A stretch of DNA of 64,000 nt from NCBI GenBank assembly GCA_016717325.1, contig JADKFV010000002.1:372001-436000 (forward strand), read 5' to 3'. The notes beneath the pieces were generated by a model. That model was given only the letters and a program-made list of their open reading frames with translations. It had not been told where the DNA came from and did no database searches. The stretch is from Bacteroidota bacterium (GTDB lineage: Bacteria; Bacteroidota; Bacteroidia; AKYH767-A; OLB10). A program made the translations under genes and the position numbers. Within the stretch, counting starts at the first letter, position 1. Each line of letters starts with the position of its first letter. Shown one piece after another: positions 40,601 to 47,602 of the stretch.

Positions 40601-41439
40601 ATGGCGTTACAAGTTGTCCTTGAAGTTTTGCAACCGCCATTTATTGTCTGACCCGTTGCAATATCCATTGGTGGAGTATCACAACACCTATCGCCTACTT
40701 GACTACAATCACCATTGTCGCACCCATCATGAAACGTATGAAATAGGCCTAGCCAATGACCAATTTCGTGGGTTGCTGTTCTACCCAAATCAAAAGGAGC
40801 ACTAACACTACCTATTTTGCCGAAATAATTGTATTGAATTACAACTCCGTCTAAATTTGGCGCTGTATTTAAATTCCATGGAAAAACAGAATAGCCCAAT
40901 ACTGGACCTTGAGCATTAAACAATTCTTTCACAACCCAAATATTTAAATATAAGTTTGGATTCCATTGGCTTAATCCTTTAAGGGCAGTTTCTTGTGTGC
41001 CAGAATTATGAATAGTTAAGGCATCTTGAATTCTTTCAATACCATTAGTAGGATTGCCGCTAGGATCAATAGTAGCGAGTTGAAACCCTATATCTGTATT
41101 CACCCCATTGCCATCACCATTTGTGCCGGACATTTTAAGAAAATCTTCGTTTAATACATCAATCTGACTTTGTATTTGTGCATCCGAAATATTCTCAATT
41201 CCACCGTTATGTATTATATGAACAACTACTGGAATTGTAATACATCCTATGCCTTGTAATTTTGAACTGCTTATTTTATTAAAATATCCAGAGCATTGAA
41301 ACTCTTGAAAAAACAAGGCAATTCTGTTCAAATGACCTATGTCATTTTGAACTGTTGGGTCAACTGTAGCACACCGAATTTGTGAATGAACATTTATGTT
41401 TACGAAACATAAAATAAAAAAAAGAAGTTTTTTTTTCAT
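37612..41439 (-). CDS. T9SS-secreted M43-type metalloprotease with beta-helix region
   Basis: A 1275-residue secreted protein. Signal peptide (LLFFILCFVNINVHSQ); M43 (pappalysin/cytophagalysin) zinc peptidase domain at about 50-320, with HEIGHWLGLFHTF (three His ligands and catalytic Glu, about residue 222-232) and the Met-turn segment NYMDYPFDVCMNMFT. Asn/Gly-rich beta-helix repeats follow (about 480-960: LKNGSTLIIRNGGKLKINDN, FYGNGTDYIQNCDF), then a helical region, and a C-terminal T9SS type A sorting domain (NVTSNEGTINLTYKS...NQAIYFMQC). It is probably a surface or released protease with a substrate-binding helix. Protease plus helix plus sorting domain is found in other Bacteroidota. A strong terminator follows; small envelope genes lie upstream. 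Confidence 0.92.
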   Translation of the reverse strand: MKKKLLFFILCFVNINVHSQIRCATVDPTVQNDIGHLNRIALFFQEFQCSGYFNKISSSKLQGIGCITIPVVVHIIHNGGIENISDAQIQSQIDVLNEDFLKMSGTNGDGNGVNTDIGFQLATIDPSGNPTNGIERIQDALTIHNSGTQETALKGLSQWNPNLYLNIWVVKELFNAQGPVLGYSVFPWNLNTAPNLDGVVIQYNYFGKIGSVSAPFDLGRTATHEIGHWLGLFHTFHDGCDNGDCSQVGDRCCDTPPMDIATGQTINGGCKTSRTTCNAITTELQNYMDYPFDVCMNMFTADQEEIMAFTLVTLRPNVRATGSNALAALLSMANPQCTSKGFEINAVNINYYSLKMFIIGTGQLVVNTGVVNFPNMQSGIFSLNALTNLATAQYNFELTLGGICNEITATGNIQFYDICKLAQPLSNDPSLLVSFDCKCRPFVIPSLDNANFNFGFKPIQSLGSNLSLINNGNLFVNANMLTGFGLFASPSIGSTSNLEICDATLTIENSTSFILGDNTTGNKANVILKNGSTLIIRNGGKLKINDNSKLIIESGATIIYEPGAEIQLLGDNAVLDIAGTLDIKDNATFTFTHPGANGGYIRMSNTTTWPSKNIIAGTNCKMEFTGSGKLDKVLEIAQESLYDPQNHNFVHVHIVNGLVDFTYNDARIAMDSKKYFANSTFIANGGAQGISRGIEFYGNGTDYIQNCDFKDLNNGISGSLFYGGHPLSVSLCNFSNCTQPIKIVGEALYARDINMNFCTKGIQLEATTKASYIHNVFFESSGQNGYGFKINNSTGAPVYIDNSTVNNGLICAGGSVGIDGVQLEGGDLNIKCSVFSNMDNGISVGNGGFIDLSTLSENGYVNLTNNYFALKFDKAEGFQFQNGFNNFAFMDDACQVSTQVNIIGSILKPLAGPAINTNCDNNGWYAPDGSQLFAPPINLINYDLELCSQSQGQCTPLLLTDASPSPYSGCSHDDPCPSPPCDIAARVSLNNVRNITTAYFNNIPLDEAINDAFGATDTTLASVMNAMNLLSEIIDVNMANPTIDEQFADGFAYRGMQQTLSLMTSLKQKFGLTTNLQTYFSNLLTKIDSKINDAVALGDSDRFTFYTLDKAQVYMLKNDFDAALLVLNNLKNNSIVTNIEYINYWHCIASLQNQVLLGTLDKTEFFASLIACVPPQYARYQGIANNAAPSNSNFDMNLNVTSNEGTINLTYKSSISENVTITLYDALGNTLINKTEKVQTGINKFEYKNLNLNQAIYFMQCTTATAKQSRKFLVH

Positions 41440-41458
41440 ATTGTTAATGTTTTAAATT

Positions 41459-42091
41459 TTATTTGTAAAATTGATAGCCAATTTTTAATCCTAGGGTACC
41501 AGAAAAGTTATTGTGAATGGCTTGATGCGAATTTAAATACTCCCCTTGCACTTTATTGGGATTGCGGCAAACCAAGCCAATAGGAAAGCCTTTAGGCGCT
41601 GAATCGTCAATAAAGCAATGTACTCCTTGATAGTAATTTAATCCTAATCCTATATATGGGTCAACAATTATTCGTTTGCAAATTAAATATTCGATGTGTA
41701 AATTAACAGAAAAACCATACGAATAAATGTCATAATTGACTCGTAAACTGGTGTTTTTTAATTTTGTAAACATTACTTCTGTTTCAATGGATGGATGTAC
41801 ATATTGTTTTATTTTATTTGTTTTTTTATAAAATTTCACTCCTGTTTTAATATAATAATTTAATGTTTTAATTTTTGTTGGTAAACCAACTCCTGCTTTA
41901 AATGTGTATGCTGTTTTGTCTTTCATTAATCTTTCAAACTCAAAAGTGTAATTGCCAAGTATAGGGTTAAACAGTCCAAATTTGATTGCAATATATTTTG
42001 TCTTTGGCAATGAATCCACTTTTGTAATTTCGGCATTTACTTTAAAGTGATAAAATAAGTTTAGCAATACTATAATCATAAACAATCTCAT
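41459..42091 (-). CDS. Putative outer-membrane beta-barrel protein
   Basis: About 210 residues. The start at 42091 is preferred because it opens a signal peptide (MRLFMIIVLLNLFYHFKVNA); an in-frame ATG at 42136 would add a basic leader. Alternating hydrophobic strands (YIAIKFGLFNPILGNYTFEFE, AYTFKAGVGLP, IIVDPYIGLGLNYYQG, GTLGLKIGYQFYK with a C-terminal aromatic-rich strand) suggest an 8-stranded outer-membrane barrel. No named family was recognised. It lies 19 bp upstream of the M43 gene on the same strand and may be co-transcribed with it. Confidence 0.6.
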   Translation of the reverse strand: MRLFMIIVLLNLFYHFKVNAEITKVDSLPKTKYIAIKFGLFNPILGNYTFEFERLMKDKTAYTFKAGVGLPTKIKTLNYYIKTGVKFYKKTNKIKQYVHPSIETEVMFTKLKNTSLRVNYDIYSYGFSVNLHIEYLICKRIIVDPYIGLGLNYYQGVHCFIDDSAPKGFPIGLVCRNPNKVQGEYLNSHQAIHNNFSGTLGLKIGYQFYK

Positions 42092-42128
42092 TTTTTTATT
42101 GATTTTTACTTTTTTTATTTTAAGAAAC

Positions 42129-42227
42129 TTATTCATAATCTTGTTTTTCTTCTATTTCTTTTTTGCATTGTGTGTTAACTAATATTGCTGCACAAAAAAG
42201 GAGTGATAGTTTAAAAAAATGCTGCAT
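42129..42227 (-). CDS. Small hydrophobic peptide, possible lipoprotein
   Basis: A 32-residue frame starting MQHFFKLSLLFCAAILVNTQC and ending KKEIEEKQDYE. It has a short basic/hydrophobic leader followed by a Cys and an acidic tail, like a minimal lipoprotein, but the lipobox (VNTQC) is imperfect. Its stop overlaps the upstream ATG (42136) of the barrel gene. Weakly supported. Confidence 0.35.
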   Translation of the reverse strand: MQHFFKLSLLFCAAILVNTQCKKEIEEKQDYE

Positions 42228-42326
42228 AGTGATAATATTTGTTGTGTAAAAATACATTATTGTTTTTGATTGCACATGTGTTGAAACTGAAATTATTTCA
42301 TTCTTACAATATGCTTTTAGCTTCAT

Positions 42327-42715
42327 TATTAATTTCATTGTCATTTGCCATAAACCTCAAGGCGGTTATGATTTTAAACCCGCGAGGTTTTGGAAACCTC
42401 GCGGGTTTTAGACGATAAATTATTTCACGCTTCAAAAGAAGCCCCACAAAATATTTCAAGACGCCCGTTTAAATTTAATAAAGAATACGAATAACGTTAA
42501 TAACCAATTCCAATTTTAAAACCTCGCGGGGTTTTAGACGGTAAATTATTTAACGCCTCAAAAGAAGCCCCACAAAATATTTCAAGACGCCCGTTTAAAT
42601 TTAATTCAGAATACGAATAACGTTTATGATCGATTCCAATTTGAAAACCTCGCGGGTTTTAGCGAACAAATTATTTCTCCCAAAAAAAGCCCCACAAAAA
42701 TTTGCAGGGCTCTCA
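42327..42715. repeat. Expanded dispersed repeat, copy 2 (about 125-bp units)
   Basis: Matches the unit at 37285, including the perfect AAACCCGCGAGGTTT palindrome (42375-42409). The segment from CCTCGCGGG recurs at 42397, 42522 and 42648 (spacing 125-126 bp), each followed by TTTTAG.CG..AAATTATTT and GCCCCACAAAA. The last unit supplies the ahcY terminator, so this is a tandem expansion at a gene end. Confidence 0.8.
42690..42713 (-). terminator. Rho-independent terminator of ahcY
   Basis: On the minus strand AGCCCTGCAAA pairs with TTTGTGGGGCT (two G-U pairs), followed by seven Ts, about 25 bp after the ahcY stop. Confidence 0.75.
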
Positions 42716-42735
42716 TTTACATTTATTACAAAATA

Positions 42736-44079
42736 CTAATAGCGGTAATGATCGGTTTTGTATGGACCATTTACTGCTACGCCAATGTACGATGCTTGAT
42801 CAGGTGAAAGCTCATCTATTTCCACTCCTACTTTTTTCAAATGAAGGCGGGCAACTTTTTCGTCAAGATGTTTTGGCAATGTATAAACTTTGTTTTCGTA
42901 CTTATCGTGGTTCATCCATAACTCAAGCTGTGCAATTGTTTGATTGGTAAATGAATTACTCATTACAAAAGATGGGTGACCCATTGCGCAACCAAGATTT
43001 ACCAAACGACCTTCGGCAAGTATGATAATGTCTTTAGAACTTGTACCGAGCGGAGTCGAGGTATCAATAGTATATTTATCTACCTGTGGCTTAATTTCAA
43101 CTTTAGTTTTTCCATAGTTATTATTTAGCCATGCCATATCAATTTCGGTATCGAAGTGACCAATGTTGCAAACCACAGCATTGTGTTTCATAGCGCGGAA
43201 ATGCTTCTCGGTAATGATGTTGAAGTTACCTGTTGCGGTCACCACTATATCAGCTTCTTTCACAGCATCAATCATCTTTTTCACTTCATACCCTTCCATA
43301 GCTGCTTGTAGTGCGCATATTGGGTCTATTTCGGTAACGATAGTACGAACTTTGGCATCGCGCAAGCTTTCGGCACTGCCTTTACCAACATCGCCAAACC
43401 CTGCAACTACGGCAATTTTACCGGCAAGCATAAGGTCGGTAGCTCTACGGATAGCATCTACCAAACTTTCGCGGCAGCCATACTTATTATCGAATTTCGA
43501 TTTGGTAACGCTATCGTTAATGTTGATGGCCGGCATAAGCAATGTGCCTGCTTTTACTCGCTCATGTAAGCGAAGCACACCTGTTGTAGTTTCTTCGCTA
43601 ATGCCTTTTATTCCAGCAACAAGTTCAGGAAATTTATCGAGCACCATATTGGTAAGGTCGCCACCATCGTCAAGTATCATATTGAGGGGTTTGCGGTCTT
43701 CGCCAAAAAACAATGTTTGCTCTATACACCAGTCAAATTCTTCGTTGTTCATGCCTTTCCATGCATAAACCGGAATGCCGGCAGCAGCAATAGCAGCAGC
43801 AGCATGGTCCTGTGTCGAAAATATATTGCAAGATGACCATGTTACCTCAGCACCTAAAGCTTTAAGGGTTTCGATAAGCACGGCTGTTTGAATGGTCATG
43901 TGAAGGCAACCTGCAATACGTGCGCCTTTCAGCGGCTGTGTGGCTGCATATTCTTCACGCAGAATCATTAAACCCGGCATTTCAGCCTCGGCAAGTTGTA
44001 TTTCTTTACGGCCCCATTCGGCCAGCGAAATATCTTTTACTTTGAAACTCACATACTTTGTTTCTTGAGTCTTTATCAT
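42736..44079 (-). CDS. ahcY: Adenosylhomocysteinase
   Basis: A 447-residue NAD-dependent enzyme that hydrolyses S-adenosylhomocysteine to adenosine and homocysteine, relieving product inhibition of methyltransferases. Signatures: GARIAGCLHMTIQTAVLIETL, LDDGGDLTNMVLDKFPEL, DSVTKSKFDNKYGCRESLVD, Rossmann GFGDVGKGSAESLRD, HFDTEIDM, and the conserved C-terminus ending KTDHYRY. The start at 44079 (MIKTQETKYVSFKVKDISLA) is preferred to the ATG at 44121, since the promoter is at 44109-44139. It is monocistronic with its own terminator. Confidence 0.97.
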   Translation of the reverse strand: MIKTQETKYVSFKVKDISLAEWGRKEIQLAEAEMPGLMILREEYAATQPLKGARIAGCLHMTIQTAVLIETLKALGAEVTWSSCNIFSTQDHAAAAIAAAGIPVYAWKGMNNEEFDWCIEQTLFFGEDRKPLNMILDDGGDLTNMVLDKFPELVAGIKGISEETTTGVLRLHERVKAGTLLMPAININDSVTKSKFDNKYGCRESLVDAIRRATDLMLAGKIAVVAGFGDVGKGSAESLRDAKVRTIVTEIDPICALQAAMEGYEVKKMIDAVKEADIVVTATGNFNIITEKHFRAMKHNAVVCNIGHFDTEIDMAWLNNNYGKTKVEIKPQVDKYTIDTSTPLGTSSKDIIILAEGRLVNLGCAMGHPSFVMSNSFTNQTIAQLELWMNHDKYENKVYTLPKHLDEKVARLHLKKVGVEIDELSPDQASYIGVAVNGPYKTDHYRY

Positions 44080-44108
44080 ATTATTATAAATTAAAATTTT
44101 ATTTTTCG

Positions 44109-44139
44109 CAAAGATAATCAATTGAATAATTAATTCAAA
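44109..44139 (-). promoter_or_regulatory. Bacteroidota-type promoter of ahcY
   Basis: On the minus strand TTTG (44139-44136), a 19-bp spacer, and TATCTTTG (44116-44109) match the Bacteroidota sigma consensus exactly in sequence and spacing. Transcription would begin about 20-25 bp before the ATG at 44079. This is the best promoter in the window. Confidence 0.75.
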
Positions 44140-44264
44140 TTGCCTTTAAATTCAGCATGCGTTACTAACAAGTTAAATAACCGATAGTTTATTTTTGTTT
44201 TAAAATTTTCGCGGAACAGAAATTGCTGTTTATTTGCCTGCTACAATCATCACAAAAATTAATT

Positions 44265-45014
44265 ATGGCAATTGCACAAAAAGTGTTTTTTGAAATAAAT
44301 GCAAAAGTTTTGCAAAGCAAAAAGCAACTTGCTATTTTAATAGACCCCGACAAAGCGAGCAATGAACATTTGATAAATGTATGTAATAATGCAAACCAGG
44401 CACAGGCCGACTTGATATTTGTGGGTGGTAGCTATATGAATAGTGGCAATATTGAAAATTGCATTTTGGAAATTAAAAAACATACAACTATACCTGTAAT
44501 TATTTTTCCCGGTTCGGTCATGCAAATTTCGAAATATGCCGATGCTATATTATTTCTCTCACTTATATCGGGGCGCAATGCCGATTTGCTTATAGGCACA
44601 CAAGTATTGGCGGCACCTATTATAAAGCAGGCGGAGTTAGAACCTATTGCAACCGGATACATGCTTGTAGAAAGCGGCAATATTACTACGGCACATTATC
44701 TTAGTGGCAGCATGCCTATACCACGCAAAAAAAATGATTTGGCTGCAGGCACAGCACTCGCTGCACAAATGTTAGGAATGCAATGCATATACATGGATGC
44801 AGGAAGTGGCGCGCAACAATTTATTCCTTCCGAAATGATTAAAGCTGTTCGTTCGCAAATAGATATTCCAATAATTGTTGGCGGTGGAATTACTACACCC
44901 GAAATTGCAAAGCAACAATGCACAGCCGGAGCCGATATTGTGGTGGTGGGTTCGGCCATAGAAAGCGATGTTACCCTTATCGGGAAAATAAAATCCGCTA
45001 TCGATTCGTTATGA
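44265..45014 (+). CDS. Geranylgeranylglyceryl/heptaprenylglyceryl phosphate synthase family protein
   Basis: About 249 residues from ATG 44265. TIM-barrel prenyltransferase of the GGGPS/PcrB family, which joins a polyprenyl diphosphate to glycerol-1-phosphate. Motifs: LAILIDPDKAS, LIFVGGSYMNSG, VIIFPGSVMQISKYADAILF, LISGRNADLLIGTQV, ATGYMLVESGNITTAHYLSG, and phosphate-binding IIVGGGITTPEIAKQQCTAGADIVVVGSA. Group I/II enzymes of this family are known from Bacteroidota; the lipid product in vivo is unclear. The stop overlaps the pnuC start (ATGA), so translation is coupled. An upstream in-frame start (44223) lacks family support. Confidence 0.9.
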   Translation: MAIAQKVFFEINAKVLQSKKQLAILIDPDKASNEHLINVCNNANQAQADLIFVGGSYMNSGNIENCILEIKKHTTIPVIIFPGSVMQISKYADAILFLSLISGRNADLLIGTQVLAAPIIKQAELEPIATGYMLVESGNITTAHYLSGSMPIPRKKNDLAAGTALAAQMLGMQCIYMDAGSGAQQFIPSEMIKAVRSQIDIPIIVGGGITTPEIAKQQCTAGADIVVVGSAIESDVTLIGKIKSAIDSL

Positions 45015-45598
45015 TGCAAATGAATGCCCTTGAAATTGTTGGCGTGTGCAGCGGCATTGCAGGGGTATGGCTTACTGCTCAAAAAAATATATGGTGCTTT
45101 CCCATTGGTTTAATTAATGTTATCATTACAACATGGCTTGTATACGAAGCAAAACTTTTTGCCGATGTATTGCAGCAAATTATGTTCGCAGCTTTGTTGG
45201 TTATTGGATGGATTAAATGGCACAAACAAACCAGTGAAGTTTTTATTGCAAAAATTAAAAATGCCACAGAGGTAGTTTTATATGTGATAATGTTTATTGC
45301 AATCGCGTCTGCACTTTATGTCATTTTAGTATCGTATACACAAGCTGCATATCCATTGTGGGATAGCATAGGAACTGCACTAAGTTTTGTAGCACAATGG
45401 ATGATAGCAAAACGTAAAATCGAAAATTGGCTTATTTGGATTCCTGTAAATGTAATTTACAGCATTTTGTTTTTTATGAAAGATCTTCCATTGTATTCTA
45501 CACTCTCAATTGTTTATTTATTAATGGCGGTTGTAGGATATTTTAACTGGAAAAAAATTTTGCAAAAGCAAAATACGAATGGAGTGGCCTGGTCCTAA
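45011..45598 (+). CDS. pnuC: Nicotinamide riboside transporter PnuC
   Basis: About 195 residues, a membrane protein of the PnuC family, which takes up nicotinamide riboside for NAD synthesis by facilitated diffusion. Hallmarks: WLTAQKNIWCFPIGLINVI near the start, LFADVLQQIMFAALLVIGWIKW, LWDSIGTALSFVAQWMIAKR, and ENWLIWIPVNVIYSILFFMK, with six to seven TM helices. The ATG at 45011 overlaps the preceding gene's stop; a longer upstream frame would add a hydrophilic, non-homologous leader and was rejected. No NadR-type kinase gene is adjacent. Confidence 0.92.
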   Translation: MMQMNALEIVGVCSGIAGVWLTAQKNIWCFPIGLINVIITTWLVYEAKLFADVLQQIMFAALLVIGWIKWHKQTSEVFIAKIKNATEVVLYVIMFIAIASALYVILVSYTQAAYPLWDSIGTALSFVAQWMIAKRKIENWLIWIPVNVIYSILFFMKDLPLYSTLSIVYLLMAVVGYFNWKKILQKQNTNGVAWS

Positions 45599-45652
45599 AA
45601 AGCGAATTGTGTATTTGCTATGTGATAATGTTTTTATAACACCATAAAATAA

Positions 45653-47245
45653 ATGACAATAAAAATCATTCCGTTAGTAATAATATTTTTAGTGCTCAGC
45701 ATAAAAACAGTATTTGCACAAAGCGATGCATGCACTGTTCAATGGGGACCTGAGATGGATGTTGGCCGTTACGAAAGCGTTTCGGGATGGATAGGTGAGG
45801 ATGAGCACCATTATTATCTTACATCGGAAAAGGAATCTGCATTAAATAATAGTGGCACATACATAAAAAAAATCGACCACAAACTTAGCCTTGTAACATC
45901 GGGTTTTATAAAACAGGATTATAAAGAAAGTGGTGCTCAGTTTCATACCGAAAAGATTCTTTTTTTTGATGGGAATCTTTTTTTGTTTTCATCCTTTGTA
46001 GATAAAAAAAAGAAAGAATATATTCTGTTTTGGAAAAGGATTGACAGTACAACGCTTTTACCCACCGGTTCTTTCAACAGAATGTTTGCAACTGCATATA
46101 ACAAACCTGGTCGCATAAATCGATATCGCTTTGTAGTATCGCCCGATAACAAAAAAATGCTGGTGAGTATCACTGTGCCCGGTAACGAAAAAGCAGAGCG
46201 CGATAATCAATTTGTATTTGTATACAACGGTAGCATGGAATTGCAATGGAAAAAACTCATCACCAACGATTCCCCAAATATTAAATTAGGATATGTTTAT
46301 CGCATTGATGATAAAGGAAACGTATATAACAAAGCGCGCAATTACACCGAAAAAAATGGATGGAATTCGAAAGAAGTGGTTTCGTACTCATACACTATAA
46401 TTGCTTTTATTGAAAATGGCGAAAAACAAATTTCGTTTTTAATAGATGTGCCGCAAAAATTTATAAAAGATATCTCATATAAAATTGACCCTACTGGCAG
46501 CAAAATTATTGTATGTGGATTTTATTCCAACGACCTAAATAAGTATGGATACGATGGTTGTTTTTATCAGCAACTTGATATAAATAGTAATACGGTTTTG
46601 GTATCATCTTTTAAAGCATTCGATTTGAATATGCTTACCGAAGGGATGAGCGAAAAGGAAATTGAACATGCCAAACGCAGGGACAATAGTAGAAAGGATC
46701 AATATTTTGCCAATTACAATTTGAATAATATTATTGTTCGTGCCGATGGAAGTGTTGTGTTGATTAGTGAATGCAGTTATACCCTTTCAATTTCAGCAGA
46801 AGATGGCAGAGGTGGCTATGGCGCATATGCTACCTATCACTACGATAATTTGTTGTTGCTGAATATTAGTGCCGCAGGAAATATCGAATGGGTGACTGCA
46901 ATTCCCAAAACTTCGCATGAGCAAATTGCACATCAGTATGCCTCGTATGTAGCGATGGTTAAGGGCGATAAAATTTATTTGTTGTTCAATGATAATATAA
47001 AAAACAATAGCCGCAATATTGTTACAGAAGGTGTATTGGATGCTCAATTCCATGGCGAATATGCTGCTTTGACACTGGCAACTGTGAATGGCGATGGAAT
47101 CGTAAAAAGAGAAACGCTTGCTAAAACTGTCAATTCAAGTGTAGTACCACGGCCTTATGTTTCTAAACAAATAAGTGACGATGAATTGTTTCTCATTGGC
47201 GAATATGAGCAAGTTGATCAGTTTGCTATTATTAAGTTTAAATAA
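45653..47245 (+). CDS. Secreted protein of unknown function, paralogue A
   Basis: A 530-residue protein with a signal peptide (IIFLVLSIKTVFAQ). It was not recognised as a named family. It aligns nearly gap-free along its whole length with the next gene (47603), sharing CTV.WGPE, SGWIGEDE, YRFVVSPDNKKMLV-type segments, ENMELQWKKLITND-like text, DGCFYQQLDI, KGDKIYLLFNDN and SVVPRP. Repeated D.KG.VY / GNIEWV strands suggest a beta-propeller. No T9SS domain, so it may be periplasmic. It follows pnuC by 54 bp on the same strand. Function unknown. Confidence 0.75.
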   Translation: MTIKIIPLVIIFLVLSIKTVFAQSDACTVQWGPEMDVGRYESVSGWIGEDEHHYYLTSEKESALNNSGTYIKKIDHKLSLVTSGFIKQDYKESGAQFHTEKILFFDGNLFLFSSFVDKKKKEYILFWKRIDSTTLLPTGSFNRMFATAYNKPGRINRYRFVVSPDNKKMLVSITVPGNEKAERDNQFVFVYNGSMELQWKKLITNDSPNIKLGYVYRIDDKGNVYNKARNYTEKNGWNSKEVVSYSYTIIAFIENGEKQISFLIDVPQKFIKDISYKIDPTGSKIIVCGFYSNDLNKYGYDGCFYQQLDINSNTVLVSSFKAFDLNMLTEGMSEKEIEHAKRRDNSRKDQYFANYNLNNIIVRADGSVVLISECSYTLSISAEDGRGGYGAYATYHYDNLLLLNISAAGNIEWVTAIPKTSHEQIAHQYASYVAMVKGDKIYLLFNDNIKNNSRNIVTEGVLDAQFHGEYAALTLATVNGDGIVKRETLAKTVNSSVVPRPYVSKQISDDELFLIGEYEQVDQFAIIKFK

Positions 47246-47258
47246 TTTTGAAGTCGCT

Positions 47259-47293
47259 CTTTGATGCTTTTATTTTTCTATCAAAGTCTTTTT
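47259..47293 (+). terminator. Weak stem-loop terminator
   Basis: CTTTGAT and ATCAAAG arms with a 14-base loop, followed by TCTTTTTTT. It lies 13 bp after the paralogue A stop. The large loop makes this tentative. Confidence 0.35.
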
Positions 47294-47602
47294 TTATACT
47301 AAGAGTAGTTAGATTTTTTAATGAAAATATAATGTACTCTTAGAAATGCCGAACAATTTCAATAACTGGCTTTTTCCAAAAACTAAATTGTTAAGGTATA
47401 ATAGCGTGCTTTTACATTTGTGTATCAAATTATTTATTCTCGACATTTTATAATCAGTAGTTTTTCTTTTTCTTAATTCCCGCAATTTCAATTGTTATTT
47501 CACAAGCGAAAACCATTTTAAAATAAAGTAAAAATTATCTTCTTTTTAAAGCCAATTAGGATATGTTTGCAGCCTTAAAATTTAATCTAAAACAAAATTA
47601 AT
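47294..47602. promoter_or_regulatory. Spacer with candidate promoter of paralogue B
   Basis: No gene seen in the 357 bases between the two paralogues. A TATGTTTG element at 47562-47569 matches the -7 consensus TAnnTTTG, about 34 bp before the paralogue B ATG, suggesting that B has its own promoter. No -33 TTTG at the exact spacing. Confidence 0.4.

Noticed and set aside
42327..42715. Possible CRISPR array because of regularly spaced repeats
   Set aside because: Units of about 125 bp are near-identical over their whole length with no unique spacers, and no cas genes are nearby.
44918..45010. Longer N-terminus for PnuC
   Set aside because: It overlaps the preceding enzyme's coding sequence and encodes a hydrophilic, non-homologous stretch; the ATGA overlap at 45011 is typical.
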